A stretch of DNA of 64,000 nt from Acanthosepion pharaonis (GCA_903632075.3 CAHIKZ030000954.1:1014501-1078500), one strand, 5' to 3'. Positions 24,241-35,616 are shown, counted from the stretch's first letter. Numbers and translations: made by a program. Notes: generated from the sequence alone by a model not told the origin.

Positions 24241-24464
24241 AACCTATCGACCGGTTCACACTCCTCCCCAGTCTTTTGAACAGTGGTAGAGGTTTATCCA
24301 CTGTCCCCTGTTTAGAATCCGATTTGTGATATTTCTTTCTTTTCTTTTTTTAATCGGTATCACTCCCCAAACAAGATAGTATAGCTACTAAAACGCAAAG
24401 GGTTAAAGGGTGTGGAGGAATTAGGAACAGAAACATTAGTAACTAGATTAAAATCCTCCCAATC

Positions 24465-24995
24465 GAGCGGCATTTAATCTAGCTCCTGCGGTGGACTCTT
24501 GATTGGACCTTCGTCACAATACGTAAGGAGGAGTAGATGCGATAGGTAACAATAAACTACTAATGAACTCAAAATTGATCGCTGCATTTAAGTATTGCGT
24601 TAATATTTAAGCTTACCTTTTAAAAGTTCAACGATAATTCTTCTGCTGCCAATTAATTTAAAGATAATTTTATGTGCGTAGGTCCTTACTTTCCGTAAAA
24701 ATAATTATTTTTATTTCATGGGTGACTTTCGCTGGATTTCGCAATTAATTTCGATTATTCCCAAATTTATTTCCAATTTAAAAAACTTATTATACAAAAA
24801 AATTCGTCGCAAAAAATCAGGTAAAAATACGCCAAAAACAACCGCAGTAATGAAAACTTAGCTATCCAAAATTTCAGGAATTCATGGAGTCATCTTGATT
24901 GCAAAATGGGCTACGATATGTTGGACTACGGCCTCTAGGAGTAAGGCTGAAAAAGTGTGACACTAATATTTGCATTTATTATATAGACGAGCAGA
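24465..24995 (+). repeat. Dispersed repeat A, copy 2
   Basis: Partner of 16330-16900, same orientation, with small indels. Runs into an inverted CR1-like fragment. Confidence 0.75.
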
Positions 24996-25345
24996 AAGAG
25001 AGAAGAGTAATGAGGAGCGATTGATATTTTATTTAAATTTTTGTAGATTAAAGTTGGCTGGAAAGCATGCCACCGGAAGGGAGTTCCACAAGCGAGAAGT
25101 GCGAGAAAAGAAACTGTTAGCATCGAACTTCGGCTACATCTAGCCAGCTCGACTGTAAATTGTTGAGATCTTGATACCACTCTGATACTACGCTTAAATT
25201 CATAAAGTCTTGGTACCATAGCGAAAAGCTCATCCAAACAATTACCATGAAAGTCTTTATAGAAAAAAGCACAAAAGATTTTCATTCTCTTCAGTCCCAG
25301 TCCTCCACCTGCATCTTAGTGTCATTATCGCCTTGCTTGGGGCGA
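24960..25345 (-). mobile_element. CR1-like LINE 3' fragment
   Basis: The minus frame reads DFHGNCLDELFAMVPRLYEF and KRSIRVVSRSQQFTVELARC, the same C-terminal LINE segment as 11655-12040, followed by the 'cgccttgcttggggcgaatt' tail (plus-strand spelling). Confidence 0.75.
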
Positions 25346-25639
25346 ATTAATTAAAAAAAAATTCACAAATACTTTGAGGACAAAGTTAAGCTAATTTTAG
25401 AATCTAAATTACATTTAATTAAAAAATTTAATTTAAAATGTCTTTGTTCAAAATCTCCGCGAATTAGGAAGGCTGTAGTTAGAGAGAGCATCGAAGGAAT
25501 TGAAGACTAAAGAAGGAAGACTAGGGAAGGCAAAGAAGAGCTTTATTTGATAGTCATACAGAGAACGGAAAAAAAACTTGAATAAATCGACTACTCCTCA
25601 AATCAATATTTATTTCTATAGTATATACAAAATGTGGCA

Positions 25640-26145
25640 CAAGGCCAAAGTGGGAAAAAGGGCGGTATTCTTCTGTCTTAACATTAAACTTAGCTAGCCA
25701 CAATCACTGACCCAAATATACAATATTTCTAACACCAAAACAACGCATTCTTACTTACCATTCTTATTACATTCGCCATAATACCTCAGTGTCTCTAACT
25801 AGTCCTAACTAGTCCCCATATGTACAATTATTGACTGAGGGTGGGGAAATATCAATATAAAATTAAACCCCATTGTGTATTTACATGTTGAATAAAAAAA
25901 ACTATTTTCAAGAAGCTAAATAAAATAGTGTTAGTAATAAAACTTCCACAATCTTTAATTGTGGCAGAAACATCAGTTAACTGGACGAAATCAATGGGAA
26001 CCTTTAATAATATACAACACTCATTTGTTCAAACCACTCACTCAAAGAGGCACTCATTCAAACACAACAATTACGAAACACATCCCCGAAAACAAAAGGC
26101 ATCTACCAGAGAATTGACGTCTCTGGACACCTAACGGGGGAGGGG
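25640..26145 (-). repeat. Dispersed repeat C, copy 2 (uninterrupted)
   Basis: Reverse-oriented match to 21190-22050 without the SINE. It serves as the empty-site reference for that insertion. Confidence 0.7.
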
Positions 26146-26828
26146 AGGGTCATTAAACTAAAGAAAGATGATATAGAAATAAAAGGGAGCCAATGATCAT
26201 ATATCCATTAAGTTAACTCAAAAGAAGAAACTAAAAGAAAACGTTCAACACAGCGCAATTTCCTAATGCTTAACCGGCATCAAAGTGCCACTCTGTTGGC
26301 TCCTCTTACTCGACACAAACGCGCAAATTCTGCGCCCCTGAAATGAAAGAAGGCGTAACCTAAGGTCTCCACCGACCCATCACAGCGAACTCAATTTGGA
26401 GATTTCTCCAAATCCGCCGAACAAATTTTTTGCCGACCCAGAGGGCCCTACAGACCACCAGCCCGAGTCATTTCAACCCGGGCTCCCAAAGCCATATTGA
26501 GTGAGTCTCCTGCTTCGTAAGACCGAGCTCATCAATCAGATCATCTCGTATGGATCCTCTAACACATGATATAAAGCCTTCAAGACGACGTCTGAACGTT
26601 GAAGAGGCCATCCGACGCCCGTAACGAGTGCACATTTCTCAGGGATGGGAAGATCTTAAAGGGGTCTACCTTCCAGAATTCGCTCTCTTAATCCAAATCG
26701 CGACAAATTTGTTCTAGGAACGCGATGCGAAGCGTATGTTGACGAGTCTCAACGCTAGATCTGTTACCTTCGCCTTCAGAAGGGCGGAGGTGACAGATCT
26801 CCCGAGGTATTTTAGCGGACTTGAATCC

Positions 26829-27496
26829 CTACAAGAACAACAACAAAAGCCTTACTAATGAAGTGGCGAAGATCTTGGCTAAAATCTTTAACTCTGTATT
26901 GAACATCGTTAAAGACCGAAAGTTACCTATCCCATCCCCACCGTTTTTGTCCTTGTGAAGCAACTTGATTACACCCCAGGTGAATCTTTGAGGTATAGAC
27001 TCCTGCTTCAACCAGTTACTAAAAATCAGTGCCAACAAAAGAACGAAAACGAACGACTGCCTTAAAGTTCGTAGAGTAGACCATCTAATCCCGGAGATTT
27101 TTCCCTACCAAACTGCATCAGAGCTTCCCAGATTTCTAACACGGTGATAGGCCCCTCACACCCAGTCGCTTCAGCTGCCTCGACGCAAGGAAATTCGGCT
27201 AAGTAGGCGTCGAACTGAGACGTACTCAGACCGGGCTCCCTGGTGAACAGATCCTGCAAGTAGTCACGAAAAGCCTCACATATGCCCGCGTTTGTCGTCA
27301 GGGTCCCATTATCTGGCAATGTGACGCACGCGATATGCCGACTGGATGCATTCCTAACTTCCTCTGCACGCAATTTCAATTTTTTGGAATTTGATTCATT
27401 ATAAAATGCTAATGGTGGAAACATTTCAAAAGCATTGTTCGCTTCATCCACCATGTCCCAAATCTGTTGGCCACCCTGGCCAGATCTATTGACCAT
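26829..27496 (-). pseudogene. LINE reverse transcriptase, N-terminal part
   Basis: Reads SRHIACVTLPDNGTLTTNAG, then FGREKSPGLDGLLYEL (the S-P-G-x-D-G motif of non-LTR RTs). After a break it continues NWLKQESIPQRFTWGVIKLL, HKDKNGGDGIGNFRSLTMFN and TELKILAKIFATSLVRLL. No Y-A-D-D region is legible downstream; coding similarity resumes only in the C-terminal part below 26700. Confidence 0.85.
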
Positions 27497-28120
27497 CCTG
27501 GCCAGATATTATGTTAATAGTCTTTCGGCCTTGGGGAAATTTCTCGGGTTTTCAATGTCTAAACAATTTAGCGATTTGAAATTAATTTATAATGTCATGT
27601 CTTTAATTTTTCTCGTTTGAGTTAATGCCCTATCTTCTTGATCTTTTTAACCCAGCACAAGTCTTCCCCTGTGCTATAAATAGGTTTAGTTTTTCTTATT
27701 TATTGATTCAGTGGACTCAGGTGATGAACTTCTTTGTTGTTTTGAGTTTTCGGAATTTTTTTTTTTTTAAAGTTTTGACAGGGGATGTATTAGAGGTATT
27801 GCTAGTGGTAGGTTTTTCCTTGGATGATGATTTGGGAATGGGGACCTCCTTTAAAGTGGTCATTTTAGAAGAAGTGGGAGCTAGGGATCTCACCACTGGA
27901 GAAGAAGACGAAGCCGATGAAGAAGGGCCAAATTTTTTAGGGAGACGTTTTTTTTTTTTAGTGCCTCTTTTCGCTTCTGTAATTTCTCGGCTTTTAAATA
28001 ATGGTTCGTATTTTAATTTTTGTTGTCTAAGATGCTCTGTGTAGCTGGTCGGGGAATCGGCCTTAGAACTGGTAGAAGGAGTGGGATTGTCTATGTCATT
28101 ACCTGTGGAACGAGATTCCG

Positions 28121-28983
28121 CTACCCGGAGCTTCCCTCTAGCCCTGCCAACGACCTGTCATTCCCCCTTTTCCTTCTCCGCAACCACACGAAAGGCTTTT
28201 CTGAGAATGGGAGCTGTGAGACGGGCCCAACCAGGGGTTTTAACACACCAGTACTAGTCGCTGGCATGCCCATTACAGGCTTGACGGAAACCACAGACTC
28301 GACCAGAGGAGGATTTGGGTCGGCGGGGGCCAGAACTCCAGAAGCCTTCTTCTCTGGGCAGGAAGAAGAGAGGTGACCAGTCTCTCTGCACTTCCAGCAA
28401 GTTGGTCTACGGCCGGTTACGATAATAGGCATTTTCTGGTTCTCTACATTTAGTCAGTTGGGGATAGAGACGATAGCCTTATGATCTATCATCAGCTCGA
28501 TGCTCCATATCCCAGTCAGTTCGTCAGAGGAAGCACTAAGTATCTGTCCGAATTGGCACAGATATGCGTCCCAGTGCTCCCCGACGATCTGTGGAGGGAC
28601 CTCGTATACCGATATATTGGTCTTATGACTTGCCTCATATTCTGTTCTCAAAATAAGGTCTTTGGTTATTGGCTGGTTGCGGCTTCGCAGTCGGCAGACG
28701 TGAGTAGCAGTACGTCCCACTTGAAAAACCCTTTTCCTTTAATGACTCTCTGTAGTTTAACCCCCAGGGACGTCAACGATTTTATAACAGTATCTTTTGT
28801 GGAGCAACAAATTTTGCACGAACGCTTGTCCTCCATAAAGACTGACTTAATTCTTTTTTCAACTTTCTGCACTTCATCGTGATTTGTCAGGGGCTCATCT
28901 TCTGTGACAAGATGTGTGTAGCTCTTGGCTTTCTCCAGGAACTCCGTAATTTGATTATGCATTTCAGAGAGATCTTCCAGCAA
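28121..28983 (-). pseudogene. LINE ORF1 (zinc-knuckle RNA-binding) relic
   Basis: N-terminal part MLEDLSEMHNQITEFLEKAK is helical, then frame-shifted SVYEVPPQIVGEHWDAYLCQ and IWSIELMIDHKAIVSIPNWL, then RRPTCWKCRETGHLSSSCPE, a C-x2-C-x4-H-x4-C zinc knuckle. This order is typical of ORF1 in Tx1/L1-like elements. Plus-strand open frames over it are antisense shadows. Confidence 0.75.
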
Positions 28984-29009
28984 GAGGGCGTCTTCTGACC
29001 CCTACGTTT

Positions 29010-29960
29010 TTTGTTTTTGTTCTTTGCTCCTGTAGTATTTGTTATCTCCACTGAATTTTGGCTTTTTTCCTTTTTTTAAAAATAAGACAAAAATAAAGAT
29101 AGAAATGAATCAAACTTATAAAAGAGGAGACAGGATAAATATAGAAAAATGCCCTTTTTTAATTACAACAGCAAAAAACAGGGAAACAAAATATTGCAAA
29201 TATTGAAACACGTAAAAATAATAAGTCATACGATTTAAACCAAAGTGGCCGACGTTAAACGAAAAAAAAAGTCTTGCCAAGAAAAATAAAGAAACTACAA
29301 ATAAGACAACAGAAAGATAGACAGAAAAATAAAACACAGAAGCTATGAGAACTATTTGCTCAGGACGACAAAACAAATAAACAACAAAATATAAAGATAG
29401 ACAAAAGTGCTAAAAAAGAGTAAATTGAAATTAATGGAATAGAAAATAAACAGAACAAATAAGTTCAATATAAATAAAAAAAAGATAAAGTAAATCAAGA
29501 GGCCTAATAAAAAATAGGCGCAAAACAAAGATAAAATAAGAATTGGGGAGAGTGAAAAAAGAGGAAAATTCAAAACTTTAGTTAGAAAATAACCAACAAA
29601 AGAACGTAAGAAAATTAAATTTTTAAAACTTAACGTAAACTTCAAAGTGTTCAAAACAAAACTTCCAGGATTGGAGCAGCAAAAATAAAATCAGTCGCTA
29701 AGCATTTGTCAAGCTGGTCAGTGAAAAGAGAACTCTTACTACAACTCAAATCCTACTTTAATGTGGCTACTTGCCATATTTATAAATAGGAGAAGTCCAT
29801 AGGGAAGAGCAGGAGGTACGCTGGATCCTACACTACTTTCATATTGGATATTGCACAAATCACTTCGGTAACGTTCTATAAATGCCAAATGCTGGAAGAA
29901 AAAGTTAAACTGCTGATACCGTAATCGATTCGTCTATGTTTTCTTCTCTCGTTTGTGGCG
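29010..29960. other. A-rich intronic sequence
   Basis: Purine-rich with short F/L-rich minus frames that carry no motif. Could be 5' sequence of the neighbouring LINE; nothing firm. Confidence 0.4.
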
Positions 29961-29969
29961 ATTTTCTAC

Positions 29970-30260
29970 CTTAAATGTGGCACAAGGCCAAAAGTATGGG
30001 GCTCCGAGTGAAAATCGAACTTACTACTCAGTTGTAATTTATATAGCTAGACAAGCTTGTTAACCATTACAGTACGTTGCCGTGCCCAAAATGATTTTCT
30101 AAACGTAGCTTAGATGTGGCACAAGACCGAAAGTACAGGGCACCCAGTGAGGATCGACCTCACTGCCCATTCGTAATTGATATAGCTAGACAAGCTTGCT
30201 AACCATTACGCGATGGTGAAGTGCCCTAAGCGTAACTTAGATGTGGCACAAAACGGAATG
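29970..30260 (-). mobile_element. tRNA-derived SINE, tandem copies
   Basis: Two full and one partial copy of a roughly 135-bp unit: 'atgtggcacaaggccaaaag', 'cagtgaggatcgacctcact', 'tagctagacaagcttgctaa', 'ccattac'. Minus strand shows tRNA-like A- and B-boxes. Ends about 230 bp before the CUB4 first exon. Confidence 0.7.
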
Positions 30261-30493
30261 TATGGCAGAACCGGAAGCGGGTCGTACTCCTTTCTTTTAT
30301 GTATGTTTTCTTTTTCTCATTAAGACCAAATGGTGTTTCTGATGTATGTAATTTTCTTCCGTCTTTCCTCGCCATCAAAACAATCGTCTATTATTTATCT
30401 GGGGTAATGGCAAGGCATAGTGAATATGTGAAGCGAGAAACACGTAGAATTATAATATGATAACATATTTACTCTATTTCTCTTTCTTTTTAG

Positions 30494-30581
30494 CCCACAA
30501 GTGTGAAAACATTCACCAGCTCACTAGTACGAGAAAGAAAACGTATTTCACAACACCGGATTTCTCTGTTTCAGCGAAAAG
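30494..30581 (+). CDS. CUB4, first exon
   Basis: 88 nt, acceptor ctttttag, donor gtaaaa at 30582, phase 1 in and phase 2 out. Encodes AHKCENIHQLTSTRKKTYFT with the first cysteine, then TPDFSVSAKR in place of the S-P-x-Y-P opening strand. Length and phases match the other first exons of the cassette. Confidence 0.85.
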
Positions 30582-31189
30582 GTAAAATTCCGTTTCTTAT
30601 TGCTTCGTTGGATCGCTGTAAAGGTTCATTATGGAGAGAACAGGGATGTTTTGATTGATTTGTTTGTTTAACGACATATCAACACCTTTATGGGTCATTT
30701 AGTGGCGAAATGTAATTTTATTGGGAGCTTTAAATTAATAAAAATATGATATACGTTATTCTGCTTTCACAATTTTATACATGGTAGACGATACTCAGCT
30801 TTTGTGCATATACATGTTTGTGTGGATATAATTATTAGAGGCGGTGATGTGTGTTTTATGTAGTAGTTTTGTTGAAGTTATATTTTGGAATACAGTTTGA
30901 TTTCTTTAAGAAATTGTAGGATATTCTATGGATTAATGTCACGCAAGAGTTCTTTCATGTTGGTTGTTTGGTTGGCTGATTCATTTTGTTTGGCGGCATA
31001 TCAAGCTCGATGGTTTATTTAATGCTGAAATCTAAAAATTTGGTACATAATTTTATGATTCAACTACAGATATTTTCTACATAAATTTATAATTTCAGAG
31101 TAAAAGTATTTTTAGATATATGTTTTGTTATTCATAAAATCTATTATTGGTAATTTTACGATAAAAATGTACTGTTGAGTTTATTGGAG

Positions 31190-31345
31190 GGTGGGATCAA
31201 TATTAGCCCATAGCTGGAACCCTAACAGGTGCTACCCACTGGGATCTGGAAACACCACTAATTAAGAGATGGTTCCACGCTGATCAAAACTTCCAATCTC
31301 ACGGTCAGAGGCCTTGCTGCCGGATGTAGTTTATCGTCTTTGATT
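31190..31345 (-). repeat. Dispersed repeat D fragment, inverted
   Basis: 'ggttccacgctgatcaaaac' and 'gaggccttgctgccggatgt' are the reverse of sequence at 39352-39480. Confidence 0.6.
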
Positions 31346-31544
31346 TTTTTTTTTTTATTTATTTGTTTTTATTTGTTTTAGTTCGCAGTGAATATAAACT
31401 GTCACAGCTTCAATTCGAACTTGTTTCGCAAATTCAGTTTTTCTCCGCATGAAATCATTGCACCAACCCGAACTGCTTAACTCCAGTATAAATAACTGAC
31501 GTTTGACAAAAGCTATAGCCTTTATAATGTTGAAAGTATTGATC

Positions 31545-31549
31545 TCTCT

Positions 31550-31598
<49 letters not shown>

Positions 31599-31605
31599 TC
31601 AATGT
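31545..31605. repeat. (CT)n microsatellite
   Basis: Near-pure CT dinucleotides. Confidence 0.95.
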
Positions 31606-31688
31606 TCCCGACTCTTTCTGTCTAACCTATCACTCAGTCATCCCACTTCCTCACCTCTTTCTCTTTCTCTATCTTCCCAACTCTGTCG

Positions 31689-31689
<1 letters not shown>

Positions 31690-31755
<66 letters not shown>
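31690..31755. repeat. (TA)n microsatellite
   Basis: About 31 TA units. Confidence 0.97.
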
Positions 31756-31757
<2 letters not shown>

Positions 31758-32044
31758 AAAGGCTTAAACACTAATATTCCATGGTCATAATTTATTCCAT
31801 TGGAATCGTAAATACGATCCAAATCATCAGACCTACAAATTCAAAATGAAAACAGAAAAAACAACTCCGGAAATCAAAAACGAATTTAGAGAAAAGAGTA
31901 AGTATGAGGAGGAGGGACAGAGAGAATTCTAGGAGATGTGGGTGGGGTGGGGGAATTTAAAAAAAGAAGAGAGAAAGAAAGTCGACGGATGTCTAATGCA
32001 TAAAGATACATTTTTTTATGTATGTATATTTTCCACTAATATTA

Positions 32045-32102
<58 letters not shown>
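32045..32102. repeat. (TA)n microsatellite
   Basis: About 28 TA units, followed by 'gtatttgggcagcaatccct', which resembles the sequence next to the hairpin element at 38215. Confidence 0.97.
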
Positions 32103-32105
<3 letters not shown>

Positions 32106-32249
32106 TTGGGCAGCAATCCCTCTTTTATACAAGTTTTGTTTAAAACCTCTGACAAAGTACTGCGGTTAAGTTTTTATTTAATTTTATTGTGTTCTTATAA
32201 TTTTCTTCTTTTATGGACACAAATTATCTAGAGATTGCCCAAATGTATT

Positions 32250-32298
32250 GTATGTCTGAGCGTTTTCGGCTATAATTTTAGCCATTATCAAAAGATGG
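32250..32298 (-). ncRNA. Hammerhead-like relic
   Basis: On the minus strand: ttgataa in place of CTGATGA, a stem ggcta/tagcc, then cgaaaa and acgctc. The layout follows a hammerhead core, but core positions C3 and G8 are changed, so no self-cleavage is expected. Confidence 0.35.
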
Positions 32299-32624
32299 TT
32301 TTAATTTTTACATTTAGCTGAATGTATGAATTGTTCTATGTATGAATCTAGAGTTATTGGAATGTTTTATTTTTCGAACACGTTCATCACATTCTGGCTG
32401 TGTTTATAGTTCATATTATTGAGTGTTGACTTTTACTTTTCTTTTTTGATTTTTCTTTTTTATATATCAAGAACAATTTTATGGGAAAGAATCGTAACAA
32501 AATGTAAAAAGTTTTCGTCAGACGCATTTCGACCTTTTGGATTTCAGCCTACATAAACATAAATGAAGTTCGATGAACTCCTAAAGGACTAAATGAGTCA
32601 CACGAAAATATTTTAGATATTATC

Positions 32625-32655
<31 letters not shown>

Positions 32656-32756
32656 ATATGTGTCTGTGTATATAAAATATGTATATAGGTATAAAAGATA
32701 TACATGTATATGAAACACATTTATATATGTATATAAAACATACATACACACATATA

Positions 32757-33975
32757 CAGGGGTTGGACAAAAGAATTAAAACAGTTGCAAAAGCCACTCC
32801 TATATTTCAAAGATTTATTATATTAAGAACTTTAACTAAATTTTCGTAATTCCAGGTTATATCTATTGTAAATACGTTTATTTATCTAATTTACTGTGTT
32901 TGTCTTAATTATTTTCAGAATTTAGTAAAATATAAGCTAAATGCGTGGCCTCACCGAGTTCGAAAAAAAAATTGTTGGAGCGAGCATGGCAGGAGCCTCA
33001 ATCACTAATGTTGCCGAACTATTGGGTTTTTCAAGAGCTACCATATCAAGAATGCTGATGCAATTCGAAAAACAGGGCAAGACCTCTAGCAACTGTAGCA
33101 AATCGGGCTGGACTTGCAAACTTACTGACAGGGACTGACGTGCATTGAAACGCAATGTGGCAAAAATCATCGGACAAATGCGGCTGACTGCTGAGTTGAA
33201 TATCCATATGAATAGTTCAGTTTCTACTAAAACTGTTCGCCGTGAGGTCCATAAGGCTGCATATCATGGAAGAGCCGCTGTGAGAAAACCTCTTCTCTCT
33301 ACTCGCAACATTCAAAAGAGGTTGAAGTGGTGCAGAGATCACAATGTCTGGTCTGCAGACCAATGGAAGCAAGTCATATTTACAAACAAGTCCAGTGTTT
33401 CTCTTTTCCCAACTTCAGGGCGAGTTTATGTGTGAAGGCAGCACAAAGAAGCTTACAACCCTGACTGCCTGCCTTCTTCCAACAGTGAAGCATGGAGGTG
33501 GATCAGTGATAGTTTGGGCCGTTTATCATGGAAATGCCTCAGTCCAATAGTTGCCCTGCATGGTAGAATCAACAGCAAAGATTACCTGAACATTTTAGAA
33601 CATGCTCATCCAATGACCAAGACTTTATTCCCTGATGATGACTGCATCTTCCAAGACGATAATGCTCCAATACATACCGCTCGAGTGGTTAAGAATTGGT
33701 ATGAAGAGCATGAAAGTGAGCTAGAACACATGGAGTGGCCTCCCCAATCTCCAGATATCAATATTATTGAACATTTGTGGTGCATTTTGGAGCAGCAAGT
33801 TAGGAGCTGTTATCCTCCACCATTGTGTCGTAAAGAGCTGGAGAAGGTTTTAATGGAAGAATGACTGAAAATTCCTCTGGATGAAGTCAGGAAGCTGTAT
33901 GATTCCATTCCTAGACGTGTTAAAGTCGTTCATGAGGCTAAAGGAGGACCAACTCCATATTAAATAAATTTTCTT
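32757..33975 (+). mobile_element. Tc1-type transposon, right end lost
   Basis: The left end caggggttggacaaaag follows a TA at 32755-32756. A complete-length but broken transposase follows. After its stop the sequence runs into an (ATGT)n tract and no inverted copy of the terminal repeat is present. Confidence 0.82.
32941..33963 (+). pseudogene. Tc1-like transposase with stops and frameshifts
   Basis: Starts MRGLTEFEKKIVGASMAGAS with a helix-turn-helix (VAELLGFSRATISRML). In-frame TGA at 33136. Continues TKTVRREVHKAAYHGRAAVR and WCRDHNVWSADQWKQVIFTN. Catalytic triad: the first Asp is replaced (FTNKSS instead of a D-E-S motif), the second is in FQDDNAPIHTA, and the Glu is in SPDINIIEHLW. It ends with the usual Tc1 C-terminus K-G-G-P-T-P-Y at TAA 33961-33963. 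Not functional. Confidence 0.88.
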
Positions 33976-34038
33976 TGAATTTAACATTAAGTTCTACCTG
34001 GATTCTATCCTCTTGGAATTATTATTTTTATACAAATA

Positions 34039-34039
<1 letters not shown>

Positions 34040-34074
<35 letters not shown>

Positions 34075-34195
34075 TGTATGTATATTTATATATTTTAGAT
34101 ATATGATTGCATATGTATGTGTATATTTACCACTAATATTATCTATATATATACATACATATATGAAAAAATATATATGTGTGTGTGTGTGCACT
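34040..34195. repeat. (ATGT)n and compound TA/TG repeats
   Basis: About nine tandem atgt units, then TA- and TG-rich sequence. Confidence 0.95.
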
Positions 34196-34402
34196 GTTTT
34201 AAATTAAACAGTATTAAATACAATTCGCGGAGTGAATATTCGAGGAATCGAATTTGTATCCTATACGGAAACGGTTAATTAGAATTTAATTAAAAACATC
34301 GCAATTACCCAGAGAAGTTGTATCCATATATTTAACCTATAAACAGAAAATATATTAAAATATTTGTCAGATTTCATACACACGCATATATATGTGTGTA
34401 TG

Positions 34403-34409
<7 letters not shown>

Positions 34410-34458
<49 letters not shown>
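34410..34458. repeat. (TA)n microsatellite
   Basis: Pure TA run bounding a segment that is partly repeated inverted at 35460-35510. Confidence 0.97.
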
Positions 34459-34459
<1 letters not shown>

Positions 34460-34794
34460 AAACAACGAAAAGAATATAAATTCAAACGTTCATAACATCA
34501 ATTTAAAAAGGCTTCAATACTCGAAGTAGACCAATAAATATTTATTATAAACTATTACAATAGAACATGCAAAGTACCACGTCAAGATTTAATCTTACAA
34601 TTTTGCTAAACTTTATAAATCAATAATCACTACTCTTATATTCTATTACCTTTAAACATTTTAATATTATCCTTAGTGGTGTATTTTTGATTAAGATATT
34701 AAATAGGTTAGTATTCGTAAATTATTGGTAGTACGTTTAGCCGTTCTAAATGTCATTGTTTGGATTGCTATATTGTAGTTATTTTTTAAGATTT

Positions 34795-35000
34795 TTTCTT
34801 AGATGTGGCACAAAGCCGAAAGTATGAGGCACCCAGTGAGAATCGAACTCACTACTCAGTCGTAACTGTTTTAGCGAGACAAGCTTGCTATCCATTACAC
34901 CACGCCGAAAATATGAGGCACCCAGTGAGAACTGAACTCACTACTCAGTCGTAACTGTTTTAGCGAGACAAGCTTGCTAATCATTACACCACGCCGAATT
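34795..35000 (-). mobile_element. tRNA-derived SINE with internal duplication
   Basis: Two direct copies of 'aggcacccagtgagaatcga', 'actcactactcagtcgtaac' and 'tagcgagacaagcttgctaa'. Reversed, each reads ggtgtaatggatagcaagc (A-box region) and agttcgattctcactgggt (B-box). Closely related to 29970-30260 and 51720-51840. Confidence 0.78.
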
Positions 35001-35009
35001 GCTACATTG

Positions 35010-35360
35010 TATCTGTAATGTGTTTCCTAACTTGTGTTATATTTTCGTTCAATTTTGAATTTTCCATGTTAACATGTTTTCATTGGCTAAATCTTGTATC
35101 AAGAACATCTCATTTCTTATTTTCTTCTCTTTCCTTTTCATTTGTTTCTGTAAAATTTAGATATACTCCTCTCTTTCTTTTTCCTTTCTTTTCTTTCCCT
35201 TCTCTTATGTCTTTCCTTTTCCCCCTCATTTTATTGAATCTTGTTTTCTTTCCTTTCTTAATTTGCTTTTTTTTTTTCTTCTTTCATTTCCTTTTATGGA
35301 TTGAATTTTTTTTTCTTTGCCTTCTATGGAAAATTTTCAAAAATGTTAAAAAGAAATGAT
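35010..35360. other. T-rich pyrimidine intronic tract
   Basis: Phe/Leu/Ser-rich open frame from TTT/TTC/CTT repeats; no motif. Confidence 0.5.
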
Positions 35361-35410
35361 GTTTCACAAATCGTATTTTTAAATAAAATCGTTTATTACC
35401 ACCATTGTTA

Positions 35411-35466
35411 GCTGCCTGACGAGACGTCTTTTGGACATCGAAACAATTATGCATTTTTATCGCAGT
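35411..35466 (+). ncRNA. Hammerhead ribozyme motif, intact core
   Basis: Reads in order: stem I gctgc (35411-35415); ctgacga, an exact CUGANGA core (35416-35422); stem II gacgtc/gacatc with loop ttttg (35423-35439, five of six pairs); gaaa (35440-35443); an AT-rich stem III; t then c at 35460-35461; and stem I gcagt (35462-35466), which pairs with gctgc including one G-U. Predicted cleavage follows c35461. Stem III is poorly paired. Type I hammerheads of this size occur in Penelope-like elements and other retroelements. Confidence 0.6.
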
Positions 35467-35504
35467 ACTTTGCATGTTCCATTGTAACAGTTTATAATAA
35501 ATAA

Positions 35505-35509
<5 letters not shown>

Positions 35510-35549
<40 letters not shown>

Positions 35550-35554
35550 TGTAT

Positions 35555-35612
<58 letters not shown>
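35510..35612. repeat. (TA)n microsatellites
   Basis: Two long TA runs separated by gcatgtatgttta. Confidence 0.97.

Positions 35613-35616
<4 letters not shown>

Larger units (their letters stand above)
26270..29000 (-). mobile_element. Internally deleted Tx1/L1-like LINE
   Basis: On the minus strand, in order: ORF1 from about 28983, a CCHC zinc knuckle (28370-28400), a basic Ser/Lys-rich end (to about 27750), a short AT-rich stretch, then reverse transcriptase from 27496 downward and a 3' part to about 26280. The APE-type endonuclease that should precede the RT is absent. Several frameshifts. Lies in the 7.8-kb intron before CUB4. Confidence 0.8.

Noticed and set aside
16330..24995. LTR pair of one retrotransposon
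   Set aside because: The interval holds four host exons and unrelated elements, and no retroviral-type gag or pol.
27435..28882. Plus-strand open frames of 60-139 codons
   Set aside because: Antisense shadows of the minus-strand LINE, whose zinc knuckle and RT motifs are clear.
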